64,000 bases of DNA, from contig NC_064230.1 of assembly GCF_023101765.2 (NCBI RefSeq), positions 5,084,001 through 5,148,000 of the forward strand, read 5' to 3'. The stretch's first letter is position 1; the number at the start of each line of letters is the position of its first letter. A program made the position numbers and the translations under genes. This DNA comes from Spodoptera frugiperda. Its lineage: Eukaryota > Arthropoda > Insecta > Lepidoptera > Noctuidae. Below, in pieces: positions 34,601 through 46,548 of this stretch. A model generated the notes under the pieces. It did no database searches. It was given only the letters and a program-made list of their open reading frames with translations, and was not told where the DNA came from.

Positions 34601-36042
34601 GTACATTACATGAGGAAGCACAAGAACTTTGTATTTTATATAGATATTCAATAAGTTTCTTGACGGTTGTCTTCGACACAAGCTAACATGCAACACTCAT
34701 AGAACATTAGATATAGTTGCAGTCAGTAATATTGTTGTACCAAATATCGACGCACACAGCGTCACATCGAGCGCCTGAATGTAGTGCCGCCTTCTAAAAT
34801 ATAAAGCATTATTTAAAAAAATGCAATCATTATTATATTGGATCCTTGTCGGGATTAATCCCGATTAAAGTCATATATATTGCTTTACTAATGAAGAAGT
34901 AAACTTGTCTGCTAGCTTCACGAACTAATGAGTTTCTTGACGGTTGTCTTCGATACAACTCTAATACAATACTTTGATCATGAAATATCTTACAGGAAAT
35001 ATTAGTAAGTGGCAGATTGTTGTATTATAACAAACATTCAACATTATAATGTGAACTACCCACTTACAGCGACCACACGTAATAAGTGGGGAAAGATCAC
35101 TTCAATGAAAGTACCACTAAGTGGGGAAATAGTTGATTCATATCGTGCTGCGATGGTCGCAGAGAGAAATATTAGTTTTCCACAAGACCAGTACTAAAAG
35201 AAAAGATAGTTATAATTATTACATTTCGAAAAGACAAGAAAGTTTAAAACCTTTTATAATATTCAAACCCTTAAGACATGACATAGACACACGACAAATA
35301 TCGATTAATTATTACAATACAATACCAACAATTGCAACAATGGCAAATAATTACATCAATACAGACAATATAATTCATACGACATATATCGACGCACACA
35401 CAAGTCCGTATAAAGTGAACATTTGCCATAGTAGCAGTCAGTAATATTGTCTCTGAGACATGGAACAATGCACAGGTTCTAATGGAAAGGAACCACAGGG
35501 AAATCTATTTTTACATTTCAAAGATTATATTAAGTTTCTTGATGGTTGTCTTCGATACAACTTGTAGAGTTTCGTTTTATTTAAATACATTTGAGACTGC
35601 AAACTATTATTAGGGTCAGTGGAACTTTCAATATTTAATGTATGTTTCATTATCAGTTTAAATATTCACAATATATATAACTAAACTGATGTTTATACAC
35701 ACCGGACTATATGTAGATTGGGACATAGACACAGACAATATAATTCACGCCACAAATATCGACGCACACAATTAGAACAAGCGCGAATCATCTGTTGTAG
35801 TTTCTTCATAATTGTTCTTCAATATAACTTTTAGACGATATTTTGATCATTAAATATATTAGAAATACATATATGATTCTCTTCTCATTAACCCTTGGAG
35901 AACATTACAACACCACATTTCTAAGACAACAGAGTTTCTTGAGAGTTGTTCCTCGATAGAACTCAATAAAGACTCGATTCTAAACGTTTCAAATACATTA
36001 AACATTTAGTACATAATATCTTCATGTATTTTGAAATACTGA
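31657..36042 (+). repeat. Hairpin-unit array, block 7
   Basis: No gene. It begins with the last of the module tail (to 31724). H1 modules start at 31725 (GGTTCTTGATAG), 31823, 32314, 32671, 32927, 33383, 33676, 33933, 34116, 34655, 34932, 35534, 35800 and 35933. The 33383-34340 stretch is a long near-copy of 12695-13650. A 7-bp stem II (ACATTTC / GAAATGT) is at 32708-32727. A 7-bp CCCACTT / AAGTGGG stem before GGAAA is at 35059-35090. End motifs lie near 33206, 34316, 34749, 35390 and 35760. Confidence 0.88.
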
Positions 36043-36690
36043 AAAGGATATCTTGTGTAGAACGACTGTAGAGCAGCATCCTCCTCCTCAGTCGTACATT
36101 CTTGACAGAATGCTCGTAGTTGACAATGATGCATTTTCCCTGGATATCGTAGCTCTCGCGATGTGCTTGTTGCTTGACTTGTTGAAGTCTTCACCCGTAA
36201 CCCTGGGCACGGGTTCCGCGTTATACCCCGCAGGACTGGGTCCCTGCTGAACTTCGCCATCTACACACTCCGGCCTACTGAAGTGTAAGATGCCCACCCC
36301 CGCGACATGGACGCGCCAGACAGGAATTGCCCAAGTGAAGAGTAGAGAAGGTGACTCTACTCCCCCCAGGGCCGAGTTAATGGGCGTGTATGATCCCACA
36401 CCCAAAGGCTTAACACTACCACTACTACAAATATAAATAAAATAACATACTGTTGTTGTATCTTATAAATACTAATTCTAGAATACATTTATGTAATCGC
36501 CATTACAGGGCATTTTGTGTGTATGAAATATATTTTATTTAAAAGATACATCAACATTACACAGTTCTCTCCTTACTCGGACATATTTTACATAGTACAA
36601 AGTAAGTTTGTCTTAAAACTTCTAGAGTACATTAATACATTACATTTTGCGAAAAGATCGACACAAACACTTTATTAAAAAATTATGACA
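36043..36690 (+). repeat. GC-rich module, copy 6, short tail
   Basis: The core at about 36045-36430 has a small insertion ('gcttgttgctt') where others read 'gcctccacttg'. The tail runs to 'gacaaatatttta' at about 36695 and then switches to 'gtcctcgtgaagcgaagttta', so the TGACGTCA part is absent. Confidence 0.82.
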
Positions 36691-39169
36691 AATATTTTAG
36701 TCCTCGTGAAGCGAAGTTTAATGTACAAATAATTTCTTGACGGTTGTCTTCGATACAAATCTTTGACCATTTCAATTACGAAAGAATATAAAAAAATATT
36801 TGTAAGTTTCTTAACAGGTTGTCCTCGATGCAACATTATACAATATTTTGAAATACTATATATAGGATACATATGAACATGTGACATGGAACGTTTTGAA
36901 AATCCAAAATCCATTAGGTTTTTAATATGTATAAAGTACAGCTTTCTACATGAGCAGATAATGAATTAGGTAAATAAATACCACGTTTACTATCAATGGT
37001 TACAATTAGGGTAAATTGTAGTTTTATAAACCCCTGTTGCTCATGAGAGATAGTTATTGAGACTTGTCATACATCACATTTGCAATAAACAGTTACCTAA
37101 ATATAAATACAACGACAGACGAGAAGTTTCTTGACGGTTGTCCTTCACAGAACTCTTTTACGACATTTCAGTCACGACATGTGTAGGAAATATTTATTGA
37201 CAAATGTATGTCAAGACAAATGGACAAATCCATGGAACTTTCAATGTTTAATACATTACATTGTCTCTCAATGACATTAAGTATGAAGAAGTTAAATCAT
37301 GTACATTCCACAGTACACACGGAGCGACCACTTCAATGACTTTCTAAGTGGGGAAATATTTTTAATACCAAAGATTAATACCAAAAGAAGATTGCTAGTT
37401 TCTAGAACAACGAGTTTCTTGACGGTTGTCTTTGATGTAACTCTTACAAGAGTGTGAGGACTTCATTGTGGGAACTGCAATATTCCGCTTTACATGTGTC
37501 AAATATCGACGCACACAATTAGAACATTGGTGGTTGTGAGACACAGACAGCTACACGCTGTGTTCTGACTTATAACATGTTATGTAGCGTGTGTCACAGA
37601 CAGAGGACAAGGATTCAGTCCAACCTCGTGAAGGAACATTGTACAAAGCTACGTACAAAAATGTGTAAAAAGTGTAATTTGTAGTTTCTTGACGATTATA
37701 TAAATTCATTTTTAAATATCATTCATTTTTTTAATATCATTCATTTTTTTAATATCATTCATTTTTAAAATCAATTTAAATTTATTACGAATGTGTTTTA
37801 CCAAGATAAGGTATTACACACGTCAAAGAAAAAAGGACTACTTGTATAAAAAGAGGATGTATGTATAGTTTCTTGACGGTTGTCTTCGATACAACGCTTT
37901 TACAATATTATTATATCAAACATGAAAGAAGTAGAAAATATTTGTAAGTGGCAGTTAACTACCAACTGTTTATAAATACAGTTTTAATCATTTCAGTAAC
38001 ACGTATTTCATCGAGGAGTTTCTTGACGGTTGTCTTCTATCTAAGTTCTAAGTGTAGAACTTGTTGATTGATATCACGTCCAAGTTGACTCAGAAAACCC
38101 GAACTATTGTATTTACCATAATACTTTATTAATTTGTATATTCAATATACTTGACAATACCGACTAGGTCAGTCGTCTTGTGGGACTTACAATATCTCAC
38201 CTACACGAGACACTACTGACAGTTTGTAGTTAAGTATTGAGAAATGTTCTTGAGAAACATATTATTTGCGCGCACAACATCTTATGAATTACAAATTGCG
38301 TGTCTTTGTGTAGCGAACAGTTTCTTGACGGTTGTCTTTTATACAACTTTAGAAAATATCCACATTATGTAAATACGAAGGAAACATGTAAGTAGCTGTC
38401 TATAGCAATACAAGCTCTATACATGGAAATACTGATTACGTACATCTCATCTGACACCTTTAAGGTAACGTTTAATAAACCATTACATTTGATAACTTTT
38501 GATAACTTCAGTAACAGGACGTATCTCTCATCTATTCCTATTCTTACATCACATAGTTTCTTGCTGGTTGTCTTCGACACAACTTTGATAAACATCGAGA
38601 AACAATGTATTGTTTAATATTTTGTTATCAAAGTATTGTACAAGAGTTCCATACTACGTGTAGTACTACCATCATTTCGGAATATTTCTTTTATAAGACA
38701 TTTGAGTTTCTTGACAGTTGTTCTTCGACAGAATTCGATATGTTCGATAGTACTGTATAACAAGTCTCTTTATCCCAAGATACAATATAATTCACGCGAC
38801 CGAGACAAGGAGACCTGCTCGTGCTACTCTCCATACACACGACTCTGTTAGCGCCATATATTTGAAGGCGCGGGATTCCGCACATTGACAAAGCTATGGG
38901 ATCCCGCGATAGTGCGGGAGTCAAATTCTGATGCGTATAAAATGGTCGACTTAATTACACTTTATGTGTGATGTGACGAAGCACGAAGTACGACCTCTGT
39001 ATGTCGCACTAAGTGGGGAAATATCAGTTTACATCATTTCGACTAAAACAACTGCAAATATAACACAAAACATGTGTATTGTATAGATATGAATAAATGG
39101 GTTTCTTGACGGTTGTTCTTCGATGTAACATATATTTTATCTTAATACATATTTCATATCACATGAAAT
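36691..39169 (+). repeat. Hairpin-unit array, block 8
   Basis: No gene. H1 modules start at 36731, 36806, 37125, 37413, 37684, 37868, 38018, 38320, 38556, 38705 and 39101. The 38320-38830 stretch recurs at 44143-44700 and 62195-62455. The 37230-37500 stretch recurs at 47765, 53255 and 59100. A short minisatellite lies at 37698-37770. An ATCCCGC / GCGGGA hairpin is at about 38900-38920, shared with 21010-21030. Confidence 0.88.
37698..37770 (+). repeat. Minisatellite, about 17-bp period
   Basis: Four copies of a word close to TTTTTTAATATCATTCA follow an H1 (37684) whose loop region is degraded. It looks like local slippage inside a unit. Confidence 0.75.
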
Positions 39170-40182
39170 ACTGAAAAGGATATCTTGTGTAGAACGACCG
39201 TAGAGTAGCATCCTCCTCCTCAGTCGTACATTTTTGACAGAATGCTCGTGGTTGACAATGATGCATTTTCCCTGGATATCGTAGCTCTCGCGATGTGCCT
39301 CCACTTGTTGCGGTCTTCGCCCGTAACCCTGGGCACGGGTTCCGCGTTATACCCCGCAGGACTGGGTCCCTGCTGAACTTCGCCATCTACACACTCCGGC
39401 CTACTGAAGTGTAAGATGCCCACCCCCGCGACATGGACGCGCCAGACAGGAATTGCCCAAGTGAAGAGTAGAGAAGGTGACTCTACTCCCCCCAGGGCCG
39501 AGTTAATGGGCGTGTATGATCCCACACCCAAAGGCTTACACTACCACTACTACAAATATAAATAAAACAACATTCAGTTGTTGTATCTTGTAAATACTTA
39601 TTCTAGAATACATTTATGTACTCGCCATTACAGGGCATTTTGTCAGTATGAAATATAATTTATTTAAAAGATACATCAACATTACACAGTTGTCTCCTTA
39701 CTCGGACATATTTTACATAGTACAAAGTAAGTTTGTCTTAAAACTACTAGAGTACATTAGTACTTTACATTTTGCAAAAAGATCGACACGACAACACTTT
39801 ATTAAAAAATCAAGACAAATATTTTTATGAATAAAACTTACTTTCCCATACGTTTTGACGCATCTCACACAGAGACAAGACTAATTTCCATTATGTACGT
39901 TTAACAAAAAAACAAATGACATGTCAGTGACGTCATGCACAAAATGACAAGGACAGAAACATCGTATTCTCTTTCTAAATCCATTTACTGAACTTTCTTA
40001 ATTTCTATACAAATAAAAAACAAATGACATATCAATGACGTCAGGCCGAAAGGATAAGGACAGAAACATTTATATTATTGTTTTCTCATTCTAAATTTCG
40101 CTTTTTTCCGTCTATACAATTTGAACAATCCAAACAAAATGGGTTTTAACAACATCTTACAACTTCATAGTTTACACAACAA
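39170..40182 (+). repeat. GC-rich module, copy 7, with full tail
   Basis: Core about 39175-39545; the full tail follows, with two TGACGTCA-region copies (near 39930 and 40036). It provides the uninterrupted reference for the MITE at 16126 ('aatccatttactgaac'). Just upstream lies an H1 (39101) with the stem ATTTC / GAAAT around 'atatcacat', also found before copies 1, 3 and 10. Confidence 0.85.
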
Positions 40183-40498
40183 GTTACTTGACGGTTGTCT
40201 TCGATACAACTTGTAAAGTTTCGTATTATTTAAATACGTAGGAAACATTTGAGACTGCAAACTAATTGCAGGTACTGACTAGGTCATGTCAGTCTGAAAC
40301 ATCCGTGGAACTTGTATATTTCATTATCAGTATAAATATTGATAGGAATGACCACGTACGAGTAGAACGACAAATAGTTCTAAGTGTAGAACTTGTTGAT
40401 TGATATCACGTCCAAGTTGACACAGAAAATCCGAACTATTGTATTTACCATAATACTTTATTAATTTGTATATTCAATATACTTGAAGATACCGACTA
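40183..40498 (+). repeat. Hairpin-unit array, block 9 (left flank of TIR element)
   Basis: One H1 (40183) with the 3550-type stems (CGTATT / AATACG, CTGCAA / TTGCAG). It then runs into a stretch also present at 38041-38165 and stops within 'accgacta', where a transposon is inserted. The unit continues at 43646 with 'taggtcagtc'. Confidence 0.88.
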
Positions 40499-40756
40499 AG
40501 GTAAACGCAGGTATTAACGACCCCCCTAAGACAATTTTAAAATCAACCATATTTTTTTAGTACACTGGTTCCTCTAAAAACTATTAGTTTCATTTTATAT
40601 GCTAGTGTTATGTATAAAATATGTATTTACTGAATCAAATAGATTTAAATAGAGGATTATCTTGTAAAAAATAATTTATAATGTGACTTAGTCGATTGTT
40701 GCTATTACCGACCCATAAAAACGGCTGTGAAGCTATTAACGATTTTTATGCAGCTA

Positions 40757-42247
40757 CTAGCTTTTGCCCGCGACTTCGTTCGCGTGGAATAGTGACTTCC
40801 GGCAAATTTTTGGTTTTAACCACATAGATCCCGATCTCGCGGGATCTCTTCAAAAATGAGATGTTTAAGATATTCCAGGGAACTCTTCAAAAATCAACAT
40901 AATGAGCTCTGCGTTTGAATTTAATAGATGTATACTCACTTAGGGCATTGAAAAAATAGTTTAAAAACGGACTTAAACTAACTTAAAACTAAAGAAAGCT
41001 ACGAATTACGAATTTATAACAATTAAAAAAGAAACTATATTACAACCTATCCTCTATGCTATAATAACCAAGCTTAAACTAAATAATTTAAAAGAAACGA
41101 CTTAAATCTAATCTAATTAAAAAAAAAATTAGACTTACAATTTTATTAAAAAAACTAACTACAGTAACTACTAATAATCGATATCAAACTAAACCTACGT
41201 TAAATAGTTTAACCAAAAAACCAGGAAAACCCAACAAATAAACTTATTAATTGACAAATACAACGAAACCAATTTAGAATATACGAAACAGCAGGACCAC
41301 TACAGACAAATAATCATACGACTGATAATACACTTTTTCTACGATAGTACCGAAGCGCTCGGCCGATACCCAACCAAATGAATGTAACGAAACCATAGCG
41401 CGATCTATTTCGATCCCAACGCCATCTATCGAGGATAAAGACAACTTGGATTATTTATTTATACTCCGTTCGGGCATTTTCTTTGTACTAAAAGTTTAAT
41501 TATATTGATATTATTTTTTTCATACCTTTTTACTATTTATTTACTTTTTTCGATGAATTAAAACAATAACATGAACCGAAGTCGTGTAACGATCGACATA
41601 GAATTATCTATACTCCGTTAGAGCATTTTCTTTGTACTAAATGTTTTATTATATTGATATTATTTTTTTCATACCTTTTTACTATTTATTTACTTTTTTT
41701 CGATAAATTAAAACAATAACATGAACCGAAGTCGTGTAACGATCGACATAGAATTATTTGTAAATAATTTATTTCTTATTTTTTGATTTTTGAAATAAAA
41801 ATATATCTATGTCCTTTCTAAGGTTCTAAACTATATCTGTACCAAATTTCAACCAAATCCGTCAAATAGTTGCGGAGATTAATGGTATAAGCATAGAATG
41901 TTCGACGTGATTCTTTAATTTGACATAACTTTTTTATTTATGAACCGATTGACATGAAACAAACACTAAATGTAAATTTAAGCATCCCACAATATATTCG
42001 TGAAAACCGCATCCAACTCGGATCAGCCGTTTCTGAGATTAGCGCGCACAGACGAACAGACAAACAGACAAACAGACAAACAGACAAACAGACAAACAGA
42101 CAAACAGACAAACAGACAAACAGACAAAAAAAAAGTTAATTACATTTTTGGGTTCGACATCGACATAACAATAACCCCTGCTATTTTTTTTATTTTTATT
42201 TTCAATGTACAGACAGCACTTTTCTACGATTTTATTATATGTATAGA
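40757..42247 (-). mobile_element. Non-autonomous Helitron, uninterrupted copy
   Basis: A 1,491-bp element. On the minus strand it begins TCTATACATATAATAAAA (42247) after an A and ends GCAAAAGCTAG (40757) before a T. The 3' foldback is CGCGAACGAAGTCGCG. It carries the same 150-bp internal direct repeat and GTCT/GTTT microsatellite as 26130-27626. It is the intact reference for segments A plus B' of the composite at 25184-28604. No Rep/helicase is encoded. Confidence 0.85.
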
Positions 42248-42254
42248 TTCCCGA

Positions 42255-42312
42255 CCGTGTATGATAGGAGGCCTTTTTCCAGTAATGGCATGTATATAAG
42301 CTAGTGATGATG
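42255..42312 (+). mobile_element. RTE-type LINE 3' tail fragment
   Basis: 'gtatgataggaggcc', 'ccagtaatggcatgtata' and 'agctagtgatgatgat' follow the order of the common lepidopteran RTE-type 3' ending, including the terminal GAT repeats. It lies inside the TA-flanked element next to the Helitron. Confidence 0.5.
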
Positions 42313-43645
42313 ATTACCGTCTTAATAAAATACAACAAAATAAAAATGCAAATACGTATTTTTTTATTGTCGTTCTTTTTAATAAAACAAATTGGTACTT
42401 CTTAGTAATGAACTTATGAGCTAAATAATTATAAACTTTAAAATGTGTTGTGACTCTGCAAGCTCTCATGCAGAGTCTGACTCTAACTGACGTACGGTAG
42501 TTTCTGTTTCAAAAGAATCTCTATCATTAATTAAAGTAGGTACTATTAGAATGTTCATGCCCTTTTGTAGATTCATTTTCTAACTCACTGTTACAAAGCA
42601 CGCGACGCTTTGCTGCTTTTGTGGCTCCATACTTCTGGAAAAAAAATATAATTGTATGTTTTATGTTGTTTTAGCCTAGAAGTAGCATTGATTAATAGGT
42701 ACCTATTATGTTATAAAAGTAGGTGAGAAATTAATTAATCTATATACGATCGGTAATAGCATCTTATAGTTGGTATTGCCGACCCTTATGGATCGGTAAT
42801 AAAGTATGTAAGTATAAACATAAATTGTATTACCGACTCATAAAAAAATGGTTATTTAAATTCAATGGACCTTCGGAGTAAAAACTAGATTATATACGAT
42901 TAATGTCACAAAAAATATGAACAAATGCACACTGTTTTAAACACAAAAACAATAATTTTGTACTGTAACTATTCAATATCAATCCTCGAAAAATATCATA
43001 ACTTTGGTTAAATTGACAACGCTAAAAGGTAAAAACTAGACAAAAAAGTTTAGTCGCTAATAGATTTTTATAAAGACTGATAGCTTAGATTTAAACTGGT
43101 TCTTAAAAATACTTGTGTTAGTGTGATAAAATAACATAAAAGAAAAATAAAATGAAAAGTTACGTTGCTGCCATTGCCGACTTATGGGTCGTTGATAGCT
43201 GCCACGACTAAAACCGATGAAGCTAACACCGCCCCGTTTTAATTTAAAGTTTTATCGTTTTAAATTACTTTTTATTAATAAAATGTCGTAAGAAATCAAA
43301 AGTTGACACTTAAATGAATACATTTAGTAATATAAGATAAAGTATAGACGTCATTTGTTTGTATAAATGTCTTAAATAGAAAAGTCACGTACTTACTTGA
43401 AGGAACAAGGGAACAGTACGCCATGTCCTGCGTCCACGCTGCCCCGTAGTAAATGACGTATTTTATCTATTTTCTGCACAGCTACTCACAGTAACGTAAA
43501 AGTATACGATGCTCAAGGAATAAACGCGTCTGTAACTTTGCCTACCTATGCTAGAATAGTTCTGGAAACGTAAAGATTTCGAAAAATTTTATAGGTCGGT
43601 AATAACTGCAGATTTTCGATGGGTCGTTAATAGCTGCGTTTACCT

Positions 43646-45967
43646 TAGGTCAGTCTACTTGTGGGACTTACAATATCTCACCTACACGGAACACTATTAA
43701 CGATTTACACATAGCCTATACATCATTTCCTCAGTTCTAAATATCGACGCACACAGTTAGAACAAACACTGATGTAACGTTACTTGACGGTTGTCTTTAT
43801 CACAACTTGGAACAATGACGTATTATGTAAATACGTAGGAAACATTAGTTAGACTACAACCCACGCAGATATACTGACTAGGTGTCACCAGGTACAGTCC
43901 AACGCGAGACGGAGCACCCTCGGTGGGACTTTGATACAATGGAACAACTCCAGGAAGCATGAACAACCTATGTTTGATGAAATGTGTATTACACATGTTC
44001 ACAATTCTATATGACATTAAGTATTGAGAAATATTCTCAAAGACATATTATTAGCACAACTAACGCAACAATAATGACCGCACTCTTAAACTGTGAAGAG
44101 ACATATGCGAGTCTTTGTGTCGCGAAGTTTAATTTGCAAACAGTTTCTTGACGGTTGTCTTTAATACAACTTTAGAAAATATCCACATTATGTAAATACG
44201 AAGGAAACATGTAAGTAGCTGTCTATAGCAACACAAGCTCTATACATGGAAATACTGATTACGTACATCTCATCTGACACCTAACATCTCATCTGACTTA
44301 AGGTAACGTTTAATAAACCATTACATTTGATAACTTTGATAACTTCAGTAACAGGACATATCTCTCGTCTATTCCTATTCTTACATCACATAGTTTCTTG
44401 CTGGTTGTCTTCGACACAACTTTGACAAACATCGAGAAACAACGTATTGTTTAATATTTTGTTATCAAAGTATTATACAAGAGTTCCATACTACGTGTAG
44501 TACTACCACCATTTTGAAATATTTATTTTATAAGACATTTAAGTTTCTTGACAGTTGTTCTTCGATAGAACTTGATATGTTCGATAGTACTGTATAACAA
44601 GTCTCTTTATCCCAAGATACAATATAATTCACGCGGCCGAGACAAGGAGACCTGCTCGTGCTACTCTCCATACACACGACTCTGTTCACGGTTCAAATTT
44701 AATATTTGGGTTCCAGTTAACGAGAACTAGTTTCTTGACGGTTGTCTTCGATACAACTTGTAAAGTTTCGTATTATTTAAATACGTAGAAAACATTTGAG
44801 ACTGCAAACTAATTGCAGGTACTGACTAGGTCATGTCAGTCTGAATCATCCTTGGAACTTGTATATTTCATTATCAGTTTAAATATTGATAGGAATGACC
44901 ACGCGAAACGACTTTTTTATTATATAGAAATAAATTATCTGTGTGTAGTCGGATGGTAACAAAACAAGAGGGGAAACTTAAGTACACTCACAATCACTCA
45001 ATAAGTTTCTTGATAGTTGTCTTTCGATACATATTACTGTATTACATGAAATGTTGAGATATTACACATGGATATTCCGGAATGAGGACTTTAATGGCGT
45101 AGCTTACACCATCCGTCACAAGACATTGAAAACTGTTGTTTTCAATACAACGCTTATACAATATTTCAATCATGAAATAAAGGAAACATTGTAAGTAGCA
45201 GTTTATGCCACTATGGAATATTTAAAGAATCTAGAATAATTCATCACAACATTAAGGACAATTGTGTTTCTTGATGGTTGTATTCGATACAACTTTAGAC
45301 AATATTCGTATTATATGAACACGAAAGTAACATATTATTTTGTAAGTGGCAGTTAACTACCAACTGTTTAGAAATACTGACACATTATGTAATTGTTAGA
45401 GATTTCAATTACATGTGTAAAAAAGTCAGACTGAAGTCACAACATTCACGTAACAAATATCGACGCACACAATCAGAACAAACACAAAGCCCTGTAAGTA
45501 GCTGTTTATGAGATTACAAGCTACTTGGACATACTGATTTATAAACACCACATTTTGTGTGAGACTTTGTTGACGGAGGTTCTTCAATAGAAACATCATA
45601 TTTTGACATATAGTATGGATATTTATAAAGACACAAACTACATACTTGGAAATACCGACTAGGTAAGGTGTCTTGTGATACATGGAACGTTTAACAAATC
45701 CATGGAGTATTGAGAAATCAAACATGGATATATCACACGCAAATAAGCGTCAGTTAGATAATATTTGAAATGTTTTAAACGCATCGGTTTTTATCTTGTA
45801 TACAATATTGTGCCACAGTCATATTATGTCGCAAGCATTAAATATCGATACACAATTAGAACAAACAAGTCCATTGTAAAATATGTATTATTATTCTATT
45901 CTTCGTTCCTTGACTGCAGTTTTTGATAGAACTAGAATACATATTCCCTTAGTACCAAACATATTGA
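43646..45967 (+). repeat. Hairpin-unit array, block 10
   Basis: No gene. H1 modules start at 43779, 44143, 44393, 44543, 44730, 45005, 45266 and 45904; degenerate ones are near 45130 and 45570. The 43740-44140 unit is duplicated at 62740-63145. In it, stem II is CGTATT / AATACG, the linker is ACTGACTAGGTGTC and stem IV is AGTCC / GGACT. The 45266-45960 segment is one of four near-copies of the same higher-order block. Confidence 0.88.
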
Positions 45968-46548
45968 AACCAAACATATGGATATCTTGTGTAGAACGAC
46001 CGTAGAGCAGCATCCTCCTCCTCAGTCGTACATTCTTGACAGAATGCTCGTGGTTGACAATGATGCATTTCCCCGGATATCGTAGCTCTCGCAATGTGCC
46101 TCCACTTGTTGAAGTCTTCACCCGTAACCCTGGGCACGGGTTCCGCGTTATACCCCGCAGGACTGGGTCTCTGCTGAACTTCGCCATCTACACACTCCGG
46201 CCTACTGAAGTGTAAGATGCCATTAGTAGTTTACATTTTGCGAAAAGACACTTTATTAAAAAATCGTGACAAATATTTTTAAGAAGAAATCTTACTTTCC
46301 TATACATTTTGACGCATGTCACACAGAGACAAGACTAATATCCATTATGTATGTTTAACAAAAAACAAATGACACGTCAGTGACGTCATGCACAAAATGA
46401 CAAGGACAGAAACATTTATACCATAGTTGTCTCTTTCTAAATTTGTCTTTTGATCGTCGATACAATTCTTTTACAATATTTCAATCATGAAATGAAATGG
46501 AAAATACAAGTAACCCTACAATGTAGATTATTTGACAGAGACAATACA
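45968..46548 (+). repeat. GC-rich module, copy 8, internally deleted
   Basis: The first half of the core is present to 'ctgaagtgtaagatgcc' (46220), then it jumps directly to the tail at 'attagtagtttacattttgcg'. The second half of the core, with the GAGTAGAG hairpin, and the first tail part are missing. The tail keeps a TGACGTCA site near 46380. Confidence 0.82.

Larger units (their letters stand above)
40499..43645. mobile_element. TIR DNA transposon, TA target duplication, non-autonomous, with nested Helitron
   Basis: A 3,147-bp element with 25-bp terminal inverted repeats (40499-40523 and 43621-43645), beginning AGGTAAACGCAG, with one mismatch between them. TA flanks both ends (40497-40498, 43646-43647); removing one TA and the element restores 'accgactaggtcagtc', as found at 38163. 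The interior has repeated copies of a TTACCGACCC-like word near both ends and in the middle (about 40704, 42751, 42776, 42831, 43175, 43595), in both orientations. No open frame looks like a transposase. The TA duplication suggests the Tc1/mariner side, but the family is not recognised. Confidence 0.82.
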
